DNA of 64,000 bases from Chromera velia (lineage: Eukaryota; Sar; Chromeraceae), in NCBI GenBank assembly GCA_018398765.1, contig JAHBMJ010004705.1:186001-250000 (forward strand), read 5' to 3'. The notes below the pieces were generated by a model. It did not search any database and was not told the DNA's origin. It saw nothing but the letters and a program-made list of their open reading frames with translations. A program made the translations under genes and the position numbers. The stretch's first letter is position 1. Each line of letters begins with the position of its first letter. Shown piece by piece: positions 1 through 12,298 of the stretch.

Positions 1-255
1 CTCGACGCAAATCGCCCCCCTCCGGGAGTCACCAGAGGGGGGGTCCGAGAAGAGGCATGTGAACGATCAGGAGTCCCCCCCGTTGTGGGCACAGGGCCTT
101 GGGGGGTTCTCGGAGGGGCGGCAGCAGCAGCGCGTCTTCCTCCCCTCACTCTCCGCACTGCCGCCTCGAAAAGAGACCCGAGGAAAGAAAAGAGAAGGTC
201 AATCTGAATCGCGAGCCACACGGAGAAGGGGAGCATCCAACGAACTTCGTACCCC
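1..255 (-). CDS. Last visible SMPD4-like exon with transmembrane segment
   Basis: The acceptor AG lies just above 255. Entering in phase 2 from the donor at 635, the exon stays open to the window edge. It encodes a strongly hydrophobic helix (key residues WMLPFSVWLAIQ to LLFSFLGSLF) followed by an Arg/Ala/Pro-rich tail. The stop codon is outside the window. Confidence 0.6.
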
Positions 256-3200
256 CTGCATGAATACAAACAAAGAGGCATGGAAAGGGATGCATCCGGT
301 AGACTTTGTGTCCGAAGTTGAAGTTCAGAATTCGAACACGCACGGCAAGACAACCAACCGACGGCCTTTTTCTTCGTGTATGAAATGTAAAAGCAGACTT
401 GGAGGGAGCACGGAAAGACTTGCACTCGTTCGGCAAACAGAAGACAGACAGACTATACGGTTTATTTCCCTCCTCTCATTCATGAACACAACATAGACAG
501 ACAGACAGACAAGAACGTCTGTCTGTTTTCAGTTCAGACCCCTTCCCTCCCCCATCCCATCGACAGACAGACAAAGAAACAAAGAGACAAAAAAAAGAAA
601 AATACAGGCAGAAAAAAATTGACCGACTGACCGACCTCGGAGGCCGTCTCCACACACTCTTGATGTCTCGCTGCCTCTCCCTCTCTCTGCGCTCTCGCTC
701 TCTAGCGCGGTCCTCTTCAGTGAAGCGATCATACACCTGTTGCCCCCCTTGCGGCTGCACTGCTGATGAAGGCTGCGGAGTTCCCGGCGGTTGTTGCTGC
801 TGTTGGACCTCCCCGGCTCCCGTCTCCCCCCTCACCTCCACAGCTTGTGCGCTTGTCTGCACACGTTGGCGGGAAGAAAGGGAGGCTGCGAGGGTCTTGG
901 CCGACTCAAACGCACGTGTCACCCCCCACTGGAGGGAGACCACCCCTTTCTGTACCACGGGCTTCAGGTGGGACTGCAATGACTGCGCTAGGGTCGGGTT
1001 CAAAGACGGAGCGGTCACACCGACTGCCCCTGCGTCCCCAGCCGACACTGCAGGGGGCGCTGGAGGATGCGCGCCCTCTGTGGCGGAAGCTACTGTCGCG
1101 TCCTGAGGGGCAGTCGGAGACGCTTGAGGCTGCGTTGGTTGTTGGGGGATCCAAGGATCTACTTGTCGGCTTGCGGGGTCATGCTCGGCTTGTGGAGAGG
1201 GGCGCGCCGCTGCTCTTTGCCTGAGAGTGTCCTTGTCCTTGTCCTGTTCTTGGGGAGAGACCGAGCTTCCTGCAGGGACACCAGCTGCTGCTGGCTGTAC
1301 AGCCGCTTGGCTGATCTCTGGTGTTGCTTGTCTGTCCTTCTCCCTCTCTCTGCCACCCCCCGTGAAAGCCTGAGTAAGTCCCGAGATCAACCCTGCGTAC
1401 GTCAGCCGTATCGACACAAGAACAAATCAAAGGCGAATGAGAACAAAGCACTGTTGCACCCAGGCCTGCGACAATACTCTCAACGACTCAGAGTCCAACC
1501 CAGCACCGGCAGGTTCGATTTGCTTTACAAGCGAATCAAGCGAACGAAACCTGAATGCTGTTTCCACGACGAAAAGAGAGCCAAAGGCAAGTGAGAAGAG
1601 ATGGACGCGAGTAAAGACGATCGAAACTAACAAATGGAAGCTCCATCGGAGCAGAATCACCGAAAGAAACATTGGAGGTCAGGCATCATGTTTAGAAGAC
1701 GAGAGCCGAAAAGGAACGAGGGCGCAGGAGCCATACAGAGACAATCAATTAATTAATTGGCAAGAAAGAAAGAAAGACATCAATCAATCACACTGACAGA
1801 CAGACCGACCGACCTGGCTTTGCATGTCTGGGAGGGGGGAACCTGCACAGAGAGAACCATCCATCGATGCAAGAATCGAAGGAAGGCGGGAGACTGTTCA
1901 GCAAAAGCCTCTTTCTTACTTCCTTCCGAGCTTTGCCTTCCTCGTCGAACACGTCTCTCTCTGCACATGCATGACCACACCAATGCAAATGGCCCTCTCA
2001 GCCACAGCTCCAAACATCAGCCAGCCTGATGGATGCAGGAGTGTACCTGCTTGCATTCCTGTCAGTGACTTGCGATGACTGACAGACAGACTGGGCCTGA
2101 ATCCGCTCTGCTTTTCTTTCTTTGTTTGCGTCTCTTGCGGTCTGTAGTTGTCTTAACGTCTTTCTCTTCCCCCCATGCAGCTGCCTGCCTCTCTCTCTAA
2201 TCGACCGACAGTTTGGGCCCGAACGCGCCCTTGGCTGCAGCTGCCGAGATTAGTTCTGCACAGCACAACGACGGGGAGGAAGAGATCAGAAGAAGCGCCT
2301 TCCCTTCTCCCTTCCTTCCTTCCTTGCGTTTCCTTCTTTCGAATGAAAATGAAAGAATTAAGGCAGGGATAGACATGAACGAAAAGGAAAGACGGAGCAT
2401 GAAATTTTCAATCGAAAGTGGGACAAGAGAGGGGAGGGAGAACAAAACAGAAAGGAGGGAGAAGAAACGAAACGAAGCCGAAACAAAAAAAAAAAACCGA
2501 AGAGGACTCTCCCTCCCCTCCCGCACACAAAACCGGACCCACCCATACTGTTCTGCATCCTCTCGACCCCCCTTTGTTCCAGACGGACAGACTGTTCCCG
2601 GAGAATGCTCCATACAGTCGATAACGTCTGCATGCGCACACACACAAAAAGAGAGAGAGAGAGGGAGAGAGGGAAAGGGAAGAGAGAGACACAGAAGACG
2701 ACTGAATCCAAGAGACGAACGAAGACCCCCACGCTGTCCGCACACAGTGTCTGATCTTCACGGCAGTATCCAGAAAGAAGCGTTGGGAAGAGAATCGAAA
2801 CACACTTACCAACGAAGAGGATGCATGCTTTTCCTTCTTTGCAGCCAAGCCCTACCAACGACGAAGAGAAAGCGCAAAAAAAAAAAAAACCGAACCAGGC
2901 CCTCCCTTCCCTACCCTCCCCTTTGTTCACGAACCTGTGCGAAGAGTTCATTCGGGATCTGAGAGGGTTTGAACACGAAAGGATCCTCAGCCAGCTCCCT
3001 GATGAGGAATCCCGACGCCCCATCAAATTCCATCAACTCACCCTCCACTACCCCATCTGCTGAGCCATACCATCCCCCACCCCCCCTCCCTGCACCTTCG
3101 TCTCTCGGGAGAAGAGGGGCAACAGCCAGTCTGTTGACAACACTCACTCCTCCGTGATGATACCCCGACGCCGCCCCCCCTCCCCCCGTGCTTCCTCCAT

Positions 3201-3722
3201 GCATGCCCCCCCCGTGAGGCTCTTGACCATGCAGCATCACACCCCTGCTGTACGCATTCATCTGCATCTGCATGTCTCCAGAGGGCATGCTGCTTGCGTG
3301 TCCCTCAAGCTCAGCCTCTCCCTCCATGCGAACCAGAAAAGCAAGAACGCTCTGAGGAGGGGGGAAGGAGGCAGCAGCAACCGCGAGTGACATCTGTTGG
3401 GTGGCCTGTGACTGAGGCAACCTCCGAACACTCTGCATCTGTGTTGCCGCAATCAGTCTCTCTCTCTGAGACCGTGCTGCAGATGACTGCATCACAGACC
3501 CGATCACCCTCTGCACGTCTGAATCGACCAGACCTGAGAGAGCCTCCAGATAGAGCTCCACAAACTGATGTGCGCAACGACTCTCAGCTACCTCACGCCT
3601 CCTGGTCTCACCCCCCAACCCCCCATACCCATACCCTCCCCCGCCTCCCCCGTACTGCGGCGTCTGCCAGTGCACGTTGTGAGAAGACTGCACACAGGCA
3701 ACATCGAAGAGACACCCAGGGA

Positions 3723-3757
<35 letters not shown>

Positions 3758-5640
3758 AGAGCTGTTGCGGTCCCTTGGGTCCAACCACTACAGAAAAAAG
3801 GAATAATTGGGAATCGATAAAGACTTTGATGAATTTTCTTGTGGTCAGGTTTCTCTTTCCGGCTGGAGTCACACGCGCAGAATCAGAAAAACACAAAATG
3901 ACAGACCTCGAAACGCAAAGGACAAATCGAGAAGGAAAGGTAAACCACATGCAGGACTGGAGGCCAACAACGGAATCCACGCAGCAGAGAATCGATCGTT
4001 CGATCCTCTGAGCACGCAATCACCTGAGTGTGTGAGTGAGTGAGTGAAGCGTCCATCCCATGCGAAGGGAAACCTTCCGAAAAGAAAAGAATCAAGTCAA
4101 CTTAACATGCTCGATCCAATCTTCCCCTCCCTTTCCCATGCACTCACCACAAAACCCAGCAATCCGTCTCCCCTGTCCCTGTCGGGATGCGCCACCCCCT
4201 CCTGCTGCAGTGCTCCCGGAATTTCATCTGCCAGTGGGTGCATCAGAATCTCCACCAACAGCCGAAAGGAGACCGACACCATATCCAGATACTTCTGCCA
4301 GGGAGACGGCAGACCCACCACATCAAATCCCCCCCGTCCCCCCGCATCCCCTGTACCCCCCCCAGAGGACCCCATGCGCCGACCCCCCTGCAAGGGCGAC
4401 AGAGAGGCCGGTTGTCCCGGCACCACCGCCCCCGCACCCTTCTCATTCTCCGAAGAAGCCGCCGTGACTGCTTCCAAGATCAACTTCGGATACCTCCCTC
4501 CCAGAATCGGGTCCCACGGGTGGGCCCGCCGGTCGGCCGCAAACGCCCGGATGAACGCGTCCCACGGCAAGGCTGCCACCCCTCCCGTGAGCTCTCCGGA
4601 AGAAGGGGGTGAGTGCCTTCTTTGAGCCAGTGGAGACGCCATAACGGGTCTGCCTCCTATCACTGAGCGCGGGGGTGGCGGGGTGACTCCCGTACTTCCC
4701 GACAACCTCCGGAGCACGGTCCCACTTTGTGCACCTCCACCGAAAGCGTACGAATTGTCAATGAAGGGGGGGAGGGGAATCGACCTGCACAAGCGGACAG
4801 TGTTTGCAAAGGGTTTCGATAGACGGAAATCCTCCCTCTCGCTTGTGGACAAACACAAGAAACTGAAGGGGGCCGAGCGCATAATTCGAATCAATTCCAA
4901 AGCAACTGTCTGTCACCTAGAAGAGAAGAAAGAGGCAGCCTGTAGCAGGGAGGGAGGATGAAATTTATTTGTGCTTTGGTTGCGTCAAGTCTGCGTGCCA
5001 TCTTTATCGGACAACGAGAACCTAAACACACGAGAACTACCATGCAAAGAAGGAAGATGAAAGTAACCAACCGACCTGAGAGCGGGCAGAGGCAGGGGAG
5101 GGTATCTGCAGGAGAGAGCAAACAGCTTCTCGCACCTCACCCCTGCTGTCTGAGGGAAGCAGAGAAGCAGAGAGAGACGGAAGACCTCTAAGTACGCCCC
5201 CAGAGAAAGGTTCCGCCCCCACCGTCCCCCCACAGCCCCAGCTGGGCCCACACCACCCCCTCCCCCTTCCATACGAAGAAGCAGATGCCCCCCATGATGC
5301 CCTCTGAGAGAGGACGGAAATCCCCCCCTACTGGTACCCGGAGTGTCCGCACGGGAGACGGCCGCGTCCCTTCCCGAGGGAACGAAGACGAGTGACGCGA
5401 TCAGCTGCACCAGGGCTGAGAAGGGAGAGAGAGACAGGGGGGAAACAAACGAAGAGAGGGCACAAGAAGATGGAAGGTCCAAGAGCAGAAGGGTAGAAAG
5501 AAGCATGCTCGGAGAGAGTGGGAGAGGCCTACAGAGAGCAGACAGAGAAAATTCAAAGGCAACCAGAATGTAGACACGCACAAGAAGACCCGCAAAATGG
5601 ATATCGATTTCTCTCTCTCTCTCTCTCTTTCTCGCGCACA

Positions 5641-5690
<50 letters not shown>

Positions 5691-5731
5691 CAGACACAGG
5701 CACAGGCACAGGCACAGACACACACACAGGC

Positions 5732-5772
<41 letters not shown>

Positions 5773-5814
5773 CAGAGAGAGAGAGAGAGAGAGACAGTCA
5801 CACACACACACACA

Positions 5815-5867
<53 letters not shown>

Positions 5868-8800
5868 GTTTAGGTATCAAGAGACATTGAATCAAATTAG
5901 AAGCTCAAGGAAAGTGGTTGATGCGAACCCCCTTTTTCTGCCTTTTTCAATTGAGAAAAACTCACACAGCGACACGCGCATCGAACGCACTCACCTGGAA
6001 TCAGTTGGGCCAATTCTTCCGAAAGTGGAGTGATCGGGCCTCCCCCCCCTCCCCCTCCCGGCCGAGGCCCACCCCCTGTTCTCCTACTGTCTCTGTCTAT
6101 GCCTAAGGAGAGGCCCCGGTCTGCCTCCACACTCTGCTGCTGCGAGGAGGCGCGGTGGGCTCCGATCAATTCCTTCTCCTTCTCAGCCAACAAACATGCG
6201 AGAGCAGCAGACAGACACCGGAGGGACGTTCTTGTTACCTCGAGAGGAGCCTCCCTGCATCCATTCATTCATTCATCCATTCATTCATTCATTCGTGCAT
6301 GCAACGAATCTGTTGTTCCCTTTCCCCCCTTTTCGTCTTCACCAGAATCTCTCTGACTCGGCGCCTGTCAATGCACATGCAGCAAGGACAGAAACATTGA
6401 TGGATTTTGTCGTCTGCCTGTATCTGTCCAGCTTTAGGGGCTTGCATCCCTCTGACAACCAAAAAATTCGATGGAAAGTCTGCCTGACGAAACGAAAAGA
6501 AAAAAAAACGAACGTCACCCGCCAACAAGTAAACGCAGAAAAAGGGAAACACACTCACTCACGTGCGAGGCCGAAGGAAAGGAAAGATCTCCTCCCACCA
6601 GCACACAGCCTGCCCTCCAACCAGACCGCCGGGGCCCCTCAGATGGGCTGCTGTCACTCCGTACGTCTGCCTGTCCCTCTCTCTCGGCGTGAGGGGGCCC
6701 AGGCCACCCGCAGAGGGCCCCCACCCGCCGGGGCCCTGCTGAAGGCCCCGCACAGCCGGACTCCGCATCGCTGCCCCTCCTGCGAACGACGGGGGAGTGA
6801 CCGGGGCACGCACTCTCATTGGGGACACCCCTGCTGGAGCAGGAGTGAGAGGAGAGTGCATCATCTGGAAAGGGGGGAGTGCTTGTCTGGGGGACGGCAA
6901 GGTTCTCATGTGGTCTGTCTGCAGACTCTGCTGCTGTGTTGCACCGAACCGGGGAGTTGCGGGACTGGAGACGCCTCCAGCGTTCCCATATCTGCTGCCT
7001 GAGGCCGAAAGAAGCCGTGCGCCCCCCCTGTCTCCTAGAGGCGACCCGTATCCGTCCACTTGCCCTGCCATCGCCCTCCCCTGTCCCTGCCCCACCTGTG
7101 CGCTCTGCTGTTGCTGTTGCTGGGAGAGACGCAAAGCCTCGAGTGCAGCCTGGGGAGGTCCCAACTGTTGTCTGAGGAACGGAAGCGCTGTGCGGATGTG
7201 TCCAGAGTCTACAGGGGTCACAAACGCAGGCACCAGGGGAACGATGCAGTAGTCAATAAGCAGTTGTACGAATAGACTCGTCAGTCTCTGGGGGGCTGCG
7301 TGAGCTGCAAAGAGAAGGCAGGCGACATGAAGAAAATGAAGAAAGAGTCGAAACGGGCAAAGGCAACTTTCGTGCCGGCAGATCCAATGGGAGGGATAAT
7401 GAAATGATGAAATGGGAAGAGAAGAAAAGAGAAGAGAAGGACCCTCCCACGCCGATTCAAGGGCAAAACCTCCTTAACAGCGGGATGTGCAGCAGAGAAA
7501 AAACCAAAAAGAGACTTTCATGTAGAGATAATCCTCGATCCAAGTCAGTTCACACTGCAGCTCCATGAAGTGTACTCTCTCTCTCTCTTCCTTTCTTTTT
7601 TCCTTCTTCGCTTCTCTGGTCTTTCCCAATTCCTTCATTCATTTGCGCCTGTCTAGGGAAATGCTTCTTCTCCCTACCGTCTCTGTTTGCCCCCGCTTTG
7701 GTTTCTCTCACCCCACCCACCCCACGCACGCACCTGCCAGAGAATCGCTGTCAAGCCTTCTGCAAACATGGAGAGTCCGAACAACCAGCAGCTCCCACAG
7801 GATCACCTCACTGTCGCTCATCCAGCTGTCTGTACGGACAGAAGAGACAGGAAGTAGATCTCACGGAAGGACTTTCTCTCTCAAAAGAATGAAATCACCG
7901 TTCTGTGAAATTCAGCTACAGTTCCTCTCTCTGTCGCTCTGTCCACACCAACCCGAACGTTCCATCGAAAACTTCCTCCCTCCCTCACAAATCTCGACGG
8001 TCTGCATGTCTACTCATCCCTCCATATATACATCCAACCATCAATCCATTTCTCCAAACACGTCTCTCCCCCGATGAGATCTCCGTATCCAATCTGTCGT
8101 GAAAGCCCTTCAATCTAAGCAATGAAGAACAGAAAGAGACAAAAAATGGAGAAGGGCCAGACAGAACACGTAAATAAAATAATTGCACCCACCCACCGTC
8201 CAGAAGTCTTCCAGGCGCTCTCCGCGAAGCCCCGGCCGCCGCGGCCTGCAGAGGTGAGATCTGGCCAGCAATGGAGAAGAGCACGAACTCGACAGGGCTC
8301 AGCCGGATAGTCACCTCCACGTCCGGGGGCGGGGCGCCACGTGCGGCCGCTGTGTTGCTTGACGGGACTTTCCTGACGACATGCGCCCGGTGTGCCCCGA
8401 TGAGAGCAGGCAGAGGCTGGACCAGGGGGGGGTATGCAGGGCCTCCTGTGGCTGAGCTGCCGTAGACATCGGGACCGCCTTGTGCCTGGGAGAGGTTGGG
8501 AGTCTGAGTGTTTGGGTCTGTGGCTGCTTTGGCTGCCTCTTCGGCATCGGTTGCGTCCGCGAACTGTTGTCGTACATGGGCAGGCAGGGTGTGATTGAAG
8601 AAAGTCAATCTGCACGTACATTCGTTCATCCGTGTTCTTACTTGTCTAGTTCTTTTCAGGGAGGCAGGCAGGAACAGGGGTGTTCAGGGGTTGGCCGGAA
8701 GGCAGTCAGTGAATTTTGTGCTTCTGCATGGAGAGATAGAAGGGAAGCCGGAAGACAGGAAGGGGGGAGAACTTCATCTGTTCTCGCAACGCATCAATCA

Positions 8801-9716
8801 AGGCAGTGGAGAGTCTCGAAAGAGAACACGGAGACGGAAGCGAAGGGGAAAGAAACGACCAAAACATTGAAAATTCAAAGACGCGTTTGTTTTGGAAGAG
8901 AGACAGAGAGAGAATGGAGGTCATCGTCTGAATCACTTGCGTGCTTCTCAGGGCGGAGCATCAAGTCAGTAAAATGGCAAATCATACTTCGAATAAATGC
9001 CAGCAGCCATTCATGCAAAGAAAGAGAGCAAAACACGAAACGGAGAACCAAAACCCCAATTTGGAAAGGGACACAGCTTCACCCACACAAAAGGAGAAAC
9101 AGCGGACTGACACCACATTGGCCCTCTTCGTCAAAATTCTCCAGAAAGGGGACTCCACACCGAATATTTCCAGCAAGTGAGTCTGCACACACAGGAGAAA
9201 GCAAAATGGACCTCAGTGGGACGGGGGCGGGTTGTTTTTATAGCTAAACAGTTTGAAACCGTCCCACCCTCCCTCCCCTTCTAGAAGCTCACCTGTCCCC
9301 CGGCGCTCCTTTCAGTGAATTGTCCAAAAATGTCGTCAATGATGAGCGGGAGCTCCCTGAGAAATTGTTGTGTCTGCAACAAGGAAAGCAATAAGAAAAG
9401 GAAGGACAAGGAAAGACAAGAAATGGACGGAGACAGAAAAAAGCAGAGGGACCCGAGTGGCTGGAATGGGAGGCGGCAAAAATTCACTTCTGAGTAGCAA
9501 AATCAGAGCGGCAACCTACCAGAGAGGAGTCAGCTTCAAAATCTCGGAGTCTCTCCTTGAACCTCCTGCAAGAACGGAAAAGAATTAGCAAGGGATGTCA
9601 AGGAGACGGGAGCTGCCACATAAATCCAGAACGTCGCTTTGCCTTCGAAGGACTCACCGAATGTTGTCCTCCCCGGAGCCGTAGCCCCTGAGTATTTGAG
9701 ACAGACTGCTTCTCAT
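1..9716 (-). CDS. SMPD4-like: SMPD4 (neutral sphingomyelinase 3)-like protein, multi-exon, 3' end beyond window
   Basis: The ATG is at 9716. The first four exons, 9658-9716, 9520-9565, 9293-9373 and 9112-9182, join in phase to exon 8197-8609 and then 7734-7829. The order of conserved blocks matches SMPD4: an N-terminal helix ending LPLIIDDIFGQF, then HLLEIFGVESPFW, LTFFNHTLPAHVRQQF, VEVTIRLSPVEFVLFSIAG, and WMSDSEVILWELLVVR. Later exons include about 6563-7296, 5995-6102, 5076-5404, 4148-4784 (WQKYLDMVSVSFRLLVEIL), 2935-3687, 636-1392 and 1-255. The last adds a hydrophobic stretch around MLPFSVWLAIQIDLLFSFLG, as expected of the C-terminal membrane anchor of SMPD4. Gly-, Gln- and Pro-rich inserts enlarge the protein. 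Known SMPD4 proteins act at the ER and nuclear envelope and are reported to hydrolyse sphingomyelin. Identification is by remembered similarity; some middle junctions (7.3-7.7 kb, 6.1-6.6 kb) are unresolved. Confidence 0.68.
5606..5866. repeat. Compound CT/CA/GA microsatellite
   Basis: Blocks of CT, CA, GA and CAGGCA dinucleotide or hexanucleotide repeats alternate symmetrically inside an intron of the SMPD4-like gene. Open frames through it are repeat artefacts. Confidence 0.95.
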
Positions 9717-10275
9717 TAATGGAAGCAGTCACTGAGAAAGAATCACTTGTTTGGATCCGATGCCTTCCGGGCAACTCAATTAAAGGAAAACTGATTCAAC
9801 ACCGTACTGAGGGGCATACGGACGCTCTGCGTACAGGCTTCCGGCCAGCGGCTGGTGACAGCAGCAGCTGAGCAGCTCGTAGGATTACGGGGCTGGGGAA
9901 CAAAAAATGCCTGAGGGGGGGGAACTTCGCGCGCGCTTGCAATCTATACTAGATGTTATAGCGCAAAAAACCCTCAATCATCATGTTATAGCGCAAAGCT
10001 TGCACAGCGCGCAACAAGTCAATCCTAGCATCATTCAACATTGTTGAAGTCTAAATATTAAAAAGTAACGTATTCTGTTTAAAAAAATAATTTAGTAAAT
10101 CAACAAATCAAATTATGTTTGAATAACTTCAGTTGATAGATTCCATTTAAACTTAGCTTTTTTAAAAAAATCTAGATGTAACACTTCTTCATTGAATTTA
10201 TAATAGTTTATTTTTAAAAATCGTACATAAAATAATTTTACCATACATATTTTAGAAATTAATTTAACACACTGT
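9717..10275. other. Upstream region of the SMPD4-like gene, AT-rich
   Basis: No gene is visible. From about 9950 the DNA becomes AT-rich. A short repeat, TGTTATAGCGCAAA, occurs twice (about 9954 and 9984). The promoter of the minus-strand SMPD4-like gene must lie in the first part. Confidence 0.5.
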
Positions 10276-10644
10276 TTAGCTGGGGTCTCTTTTTGCTTCT
10301 CGCCCTTCCATACAAGCAACACGTGCACGCCCTTTCTTTTGAAACCACTCATCATACCTACCATGCTCCAATAGATAAAACACACATCTCGATAACGAGT
10401 TAGTCCGTGCAAGACAGTCCTTGACCTTCTCATACTTGTTCTTCCATGGTTCGCTCTTGGGATGGGATTTCACAGGGTGCTCACCCTTTGCGAGAGCATC
10501 GATTCGATCCTCCCAATATGTACCTCCCTTGGTTTTCTTCAGCATGCGAGAGTAGCATAGGCTCTGTAGGTGAGACAGCCAACTACTATCATAAACCACC
10601 ACCAACGTCCAAAACAGAAAAATGAGAGACCAGAGCCTCATCAC
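10276..10644 (-). CDS. Hypothetical small secreted or membrane-anchored protein (122 aa)
   Basis: A single-exon open frame of 122 residues begins with two Met codons and a hydrophobic stretch (LWSLIFLFWTLVVVY) that looks like a signal peptide or anchor. The remainder is Lys/Glu/Arg-rich with four Cys. It lies in AT-rich DNA unlike its neighbours, between the SMPD4-like gene and a foldback repeat. I do not recognise a family. It could be a real small gene, a remnant of a mobile element, or chance; the ordered signal-peptide start is the main argument for a gene. Confidence 0.33.
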   Translation of the reverse strand: MMRLWSLIFLFWTLVVVYDSSWLSHLQSLCYSRMLKKTKGGTYWEDRIDALAKGEHPVKSHPKSEPWKNKYEKVKDCLARTNSLSRCVFYLLEHGRYDEWFQKKGRARVACMEGREAKRDPS

Positions 10645-11167
10645 GAATAATGACAGCTTTCAACACTTTCAACGCTCTAAGAGAATCATGTTGATGGGAA
10701 AAATACGTTTCAAAACGGATTGTGTGTATGAAGAGAACAAGAACCGTGAGGCTATCAGTGGTCATCGGTGGTCTCCGCGGTAGAGACGAAGACCACGGGG
10801 CTGGTCTCCGTCCGAGGGTATATATATATACAGGCTAACCTGATTGGGTTGCAGTTTCTGTTCCTTAGCTCTTTTTTGCTCTAAAAATGATCGTCAAGAC
10901 TGCGTGCTTTTTGGCATTTTTTAGCCAATTTTGGCTATGCATGCATGGTTGAACATTGAACAATGAATCTGACGCACACAAGCGTGTGAAAAGCTGCAGT
11001 GGATGCAATGGTTCCAAATTTGGTTTGAAGTGGCCTAAACTACAGTTAAGCCATATAACACAGGGGAGATTGAGGTACGTCGCTGGCCAGACGAGATTGA
11101 GGGCGGCCCAGGGTGCGGGTCTGCCGCGCCTGCCGCCCTACAACATGCTTTCACCTTCCGGAGCTAC
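10645..11167. other. Intergenic, no supported gene
   Basis: Contains a TATATATATATA run near 10818 and short open frames without coding character. A promoter for something downstream is possible but not supported. Confidence 0.4.
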
Positions 11168-11440
11168 TTGCATTGCGCGATGCGTCATGCACCTGATTTG
11201 GTTGCATTCAGATCGATTGACGGTATATTATTCATTGAAGCTTCTAGCTTTGTAAGAACGTTTGTCCTTCTTTGTACGACCGAACCGTCAGAGCTCTTTA
11301 GGAAAGTTTGTCGGTTCGGTCGTACAAAGAAGGACGAACGTTCTTGCAATTTGCAAAGCTAGAAGCTTCAATGAATGATACACCGTCAATCGATCTGAAT
11401 ACAACCAAATCAGGTGCATGACGCATCGTGCAGTGCAATG
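11168..11440. repeat. Large foldback (inverted-repeat) element
   Basis: Two arms of about 125-130 bp are near-perfect reverse complements. The left arm starts at about 11168 (GCATTGCGCGATGCGTCATG) and the right arm ends at 11440. They are separated by a spacer of roughly 20 bp around 11295. A few substitutions and small indels distinguish the arms. It resembles a MITE or foldback transposon, or a hairpin-RNA locus. No protein is encoded and no clear target-site duplication was found. Confidence 0.85.
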
Positions 11441-11607
11441 CAAACCTCAAAGATGAGTGCTCCGAGTCGTAAAAATAAATTTGGTTTGTTTCAAAGAAAA
11501 CATGCAAAGACAAGAAGGTTTTGATTCAGACAAGCAAAGAGTTGAAGAAAAGGCAAAGGTACCAAAGGCTTTAAGAAGGAGGGGGAGAATGAAGAAAACA
11601 ACGAAAA

Positions 11608-11616
11608 AAGGAAGAA

Positions 11617-11652
<36 letters not shown>

Positions 11653-11693
11653 AACTTTAAGAAAGAAAGAAAGAAAAAAAAAAAAAAAAAAAA
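11608..11693. repeat. (GAAA)n and poly-A tract
   Basis: GAAA tetranucleotide repeats are interrupted once, then run into an uninterrupted A tract of about 20 bases. It could be the tail of a retroposed sequence or a simple microsatellite. Confidence 0.9.
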
Positions 11694-11900
11694 ATCATCC
11701 AGTTTTCCTCTGATACATACCGGTATGTATGAGAACGCTCTACGGAACGCTTAGTCTGTAAATATTGTAATTCATTCAGGGCGACCTTTACAAAATAAAA
11801 CGGCGACAGTGCTCAAGGGCACCACTAAATCACTTATCACTTAACATTCAAATTGTTGCAGAACTTGCTCTGGCGACAGATAGACATAGCGGGAAGGCCC

Positions 11901-12072
11901 TAGGGCGGAACATATCAATCAATCAATCAATCAACTTGCTAGAACTTAATTGCTAGAGAACTTGTTGAGACGCCTCCCAACGTTTTCAACGTTTGGAGAG
12001 AATGACTATATTTTCAAAAAATGTATACGCTATACGGGGTGTTTTAGCCCCCACTTAATTAGGGCGGAACAT

Positions 12073-12103
<31 letters not shown>
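11901..12103. repeat. Duplicated AGGGCGGAACATAT-(CAAT)n motif
   Basis: The same sequence, AGGGCGGAACATATCAATC extended as a CAAT repeat, occurs at about 11901 and again at about 12060, with four and six tetranucleotide units. The spacing is about 160 bp. The unique part in front of the microsatellite shows a segmental duplication rather than independent repeats. Confidence 0.75.
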
Positions 12104-12104
<1 letters not shown>

Positions 12105-12298
12105 GGGGTCAAAAGTACAAAAAAAAAGATAACTTAGATAAGCCATGCACATTGAATGAGAAGAGCAAAACTGCAGTCCGGAGTGCAGATTGCAATATTG
12201 TGTAGGGATAGTAAGGTTGTATAAGATAGAGTTTCCACCTAGGTATCCAAATTCTGACGTTACACACACCTAGGAAAGTAGACACGAGGCTTTTACAA

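Noticed and set aside
5553-5890. Long open frames of alternating Ser-Leu, Cys-Val, Arg-Glu or Thr-His through microsatellites
   Set aside because: Dinucleotide repeats give open frames on both strands; no exon borders or conserved sequence.
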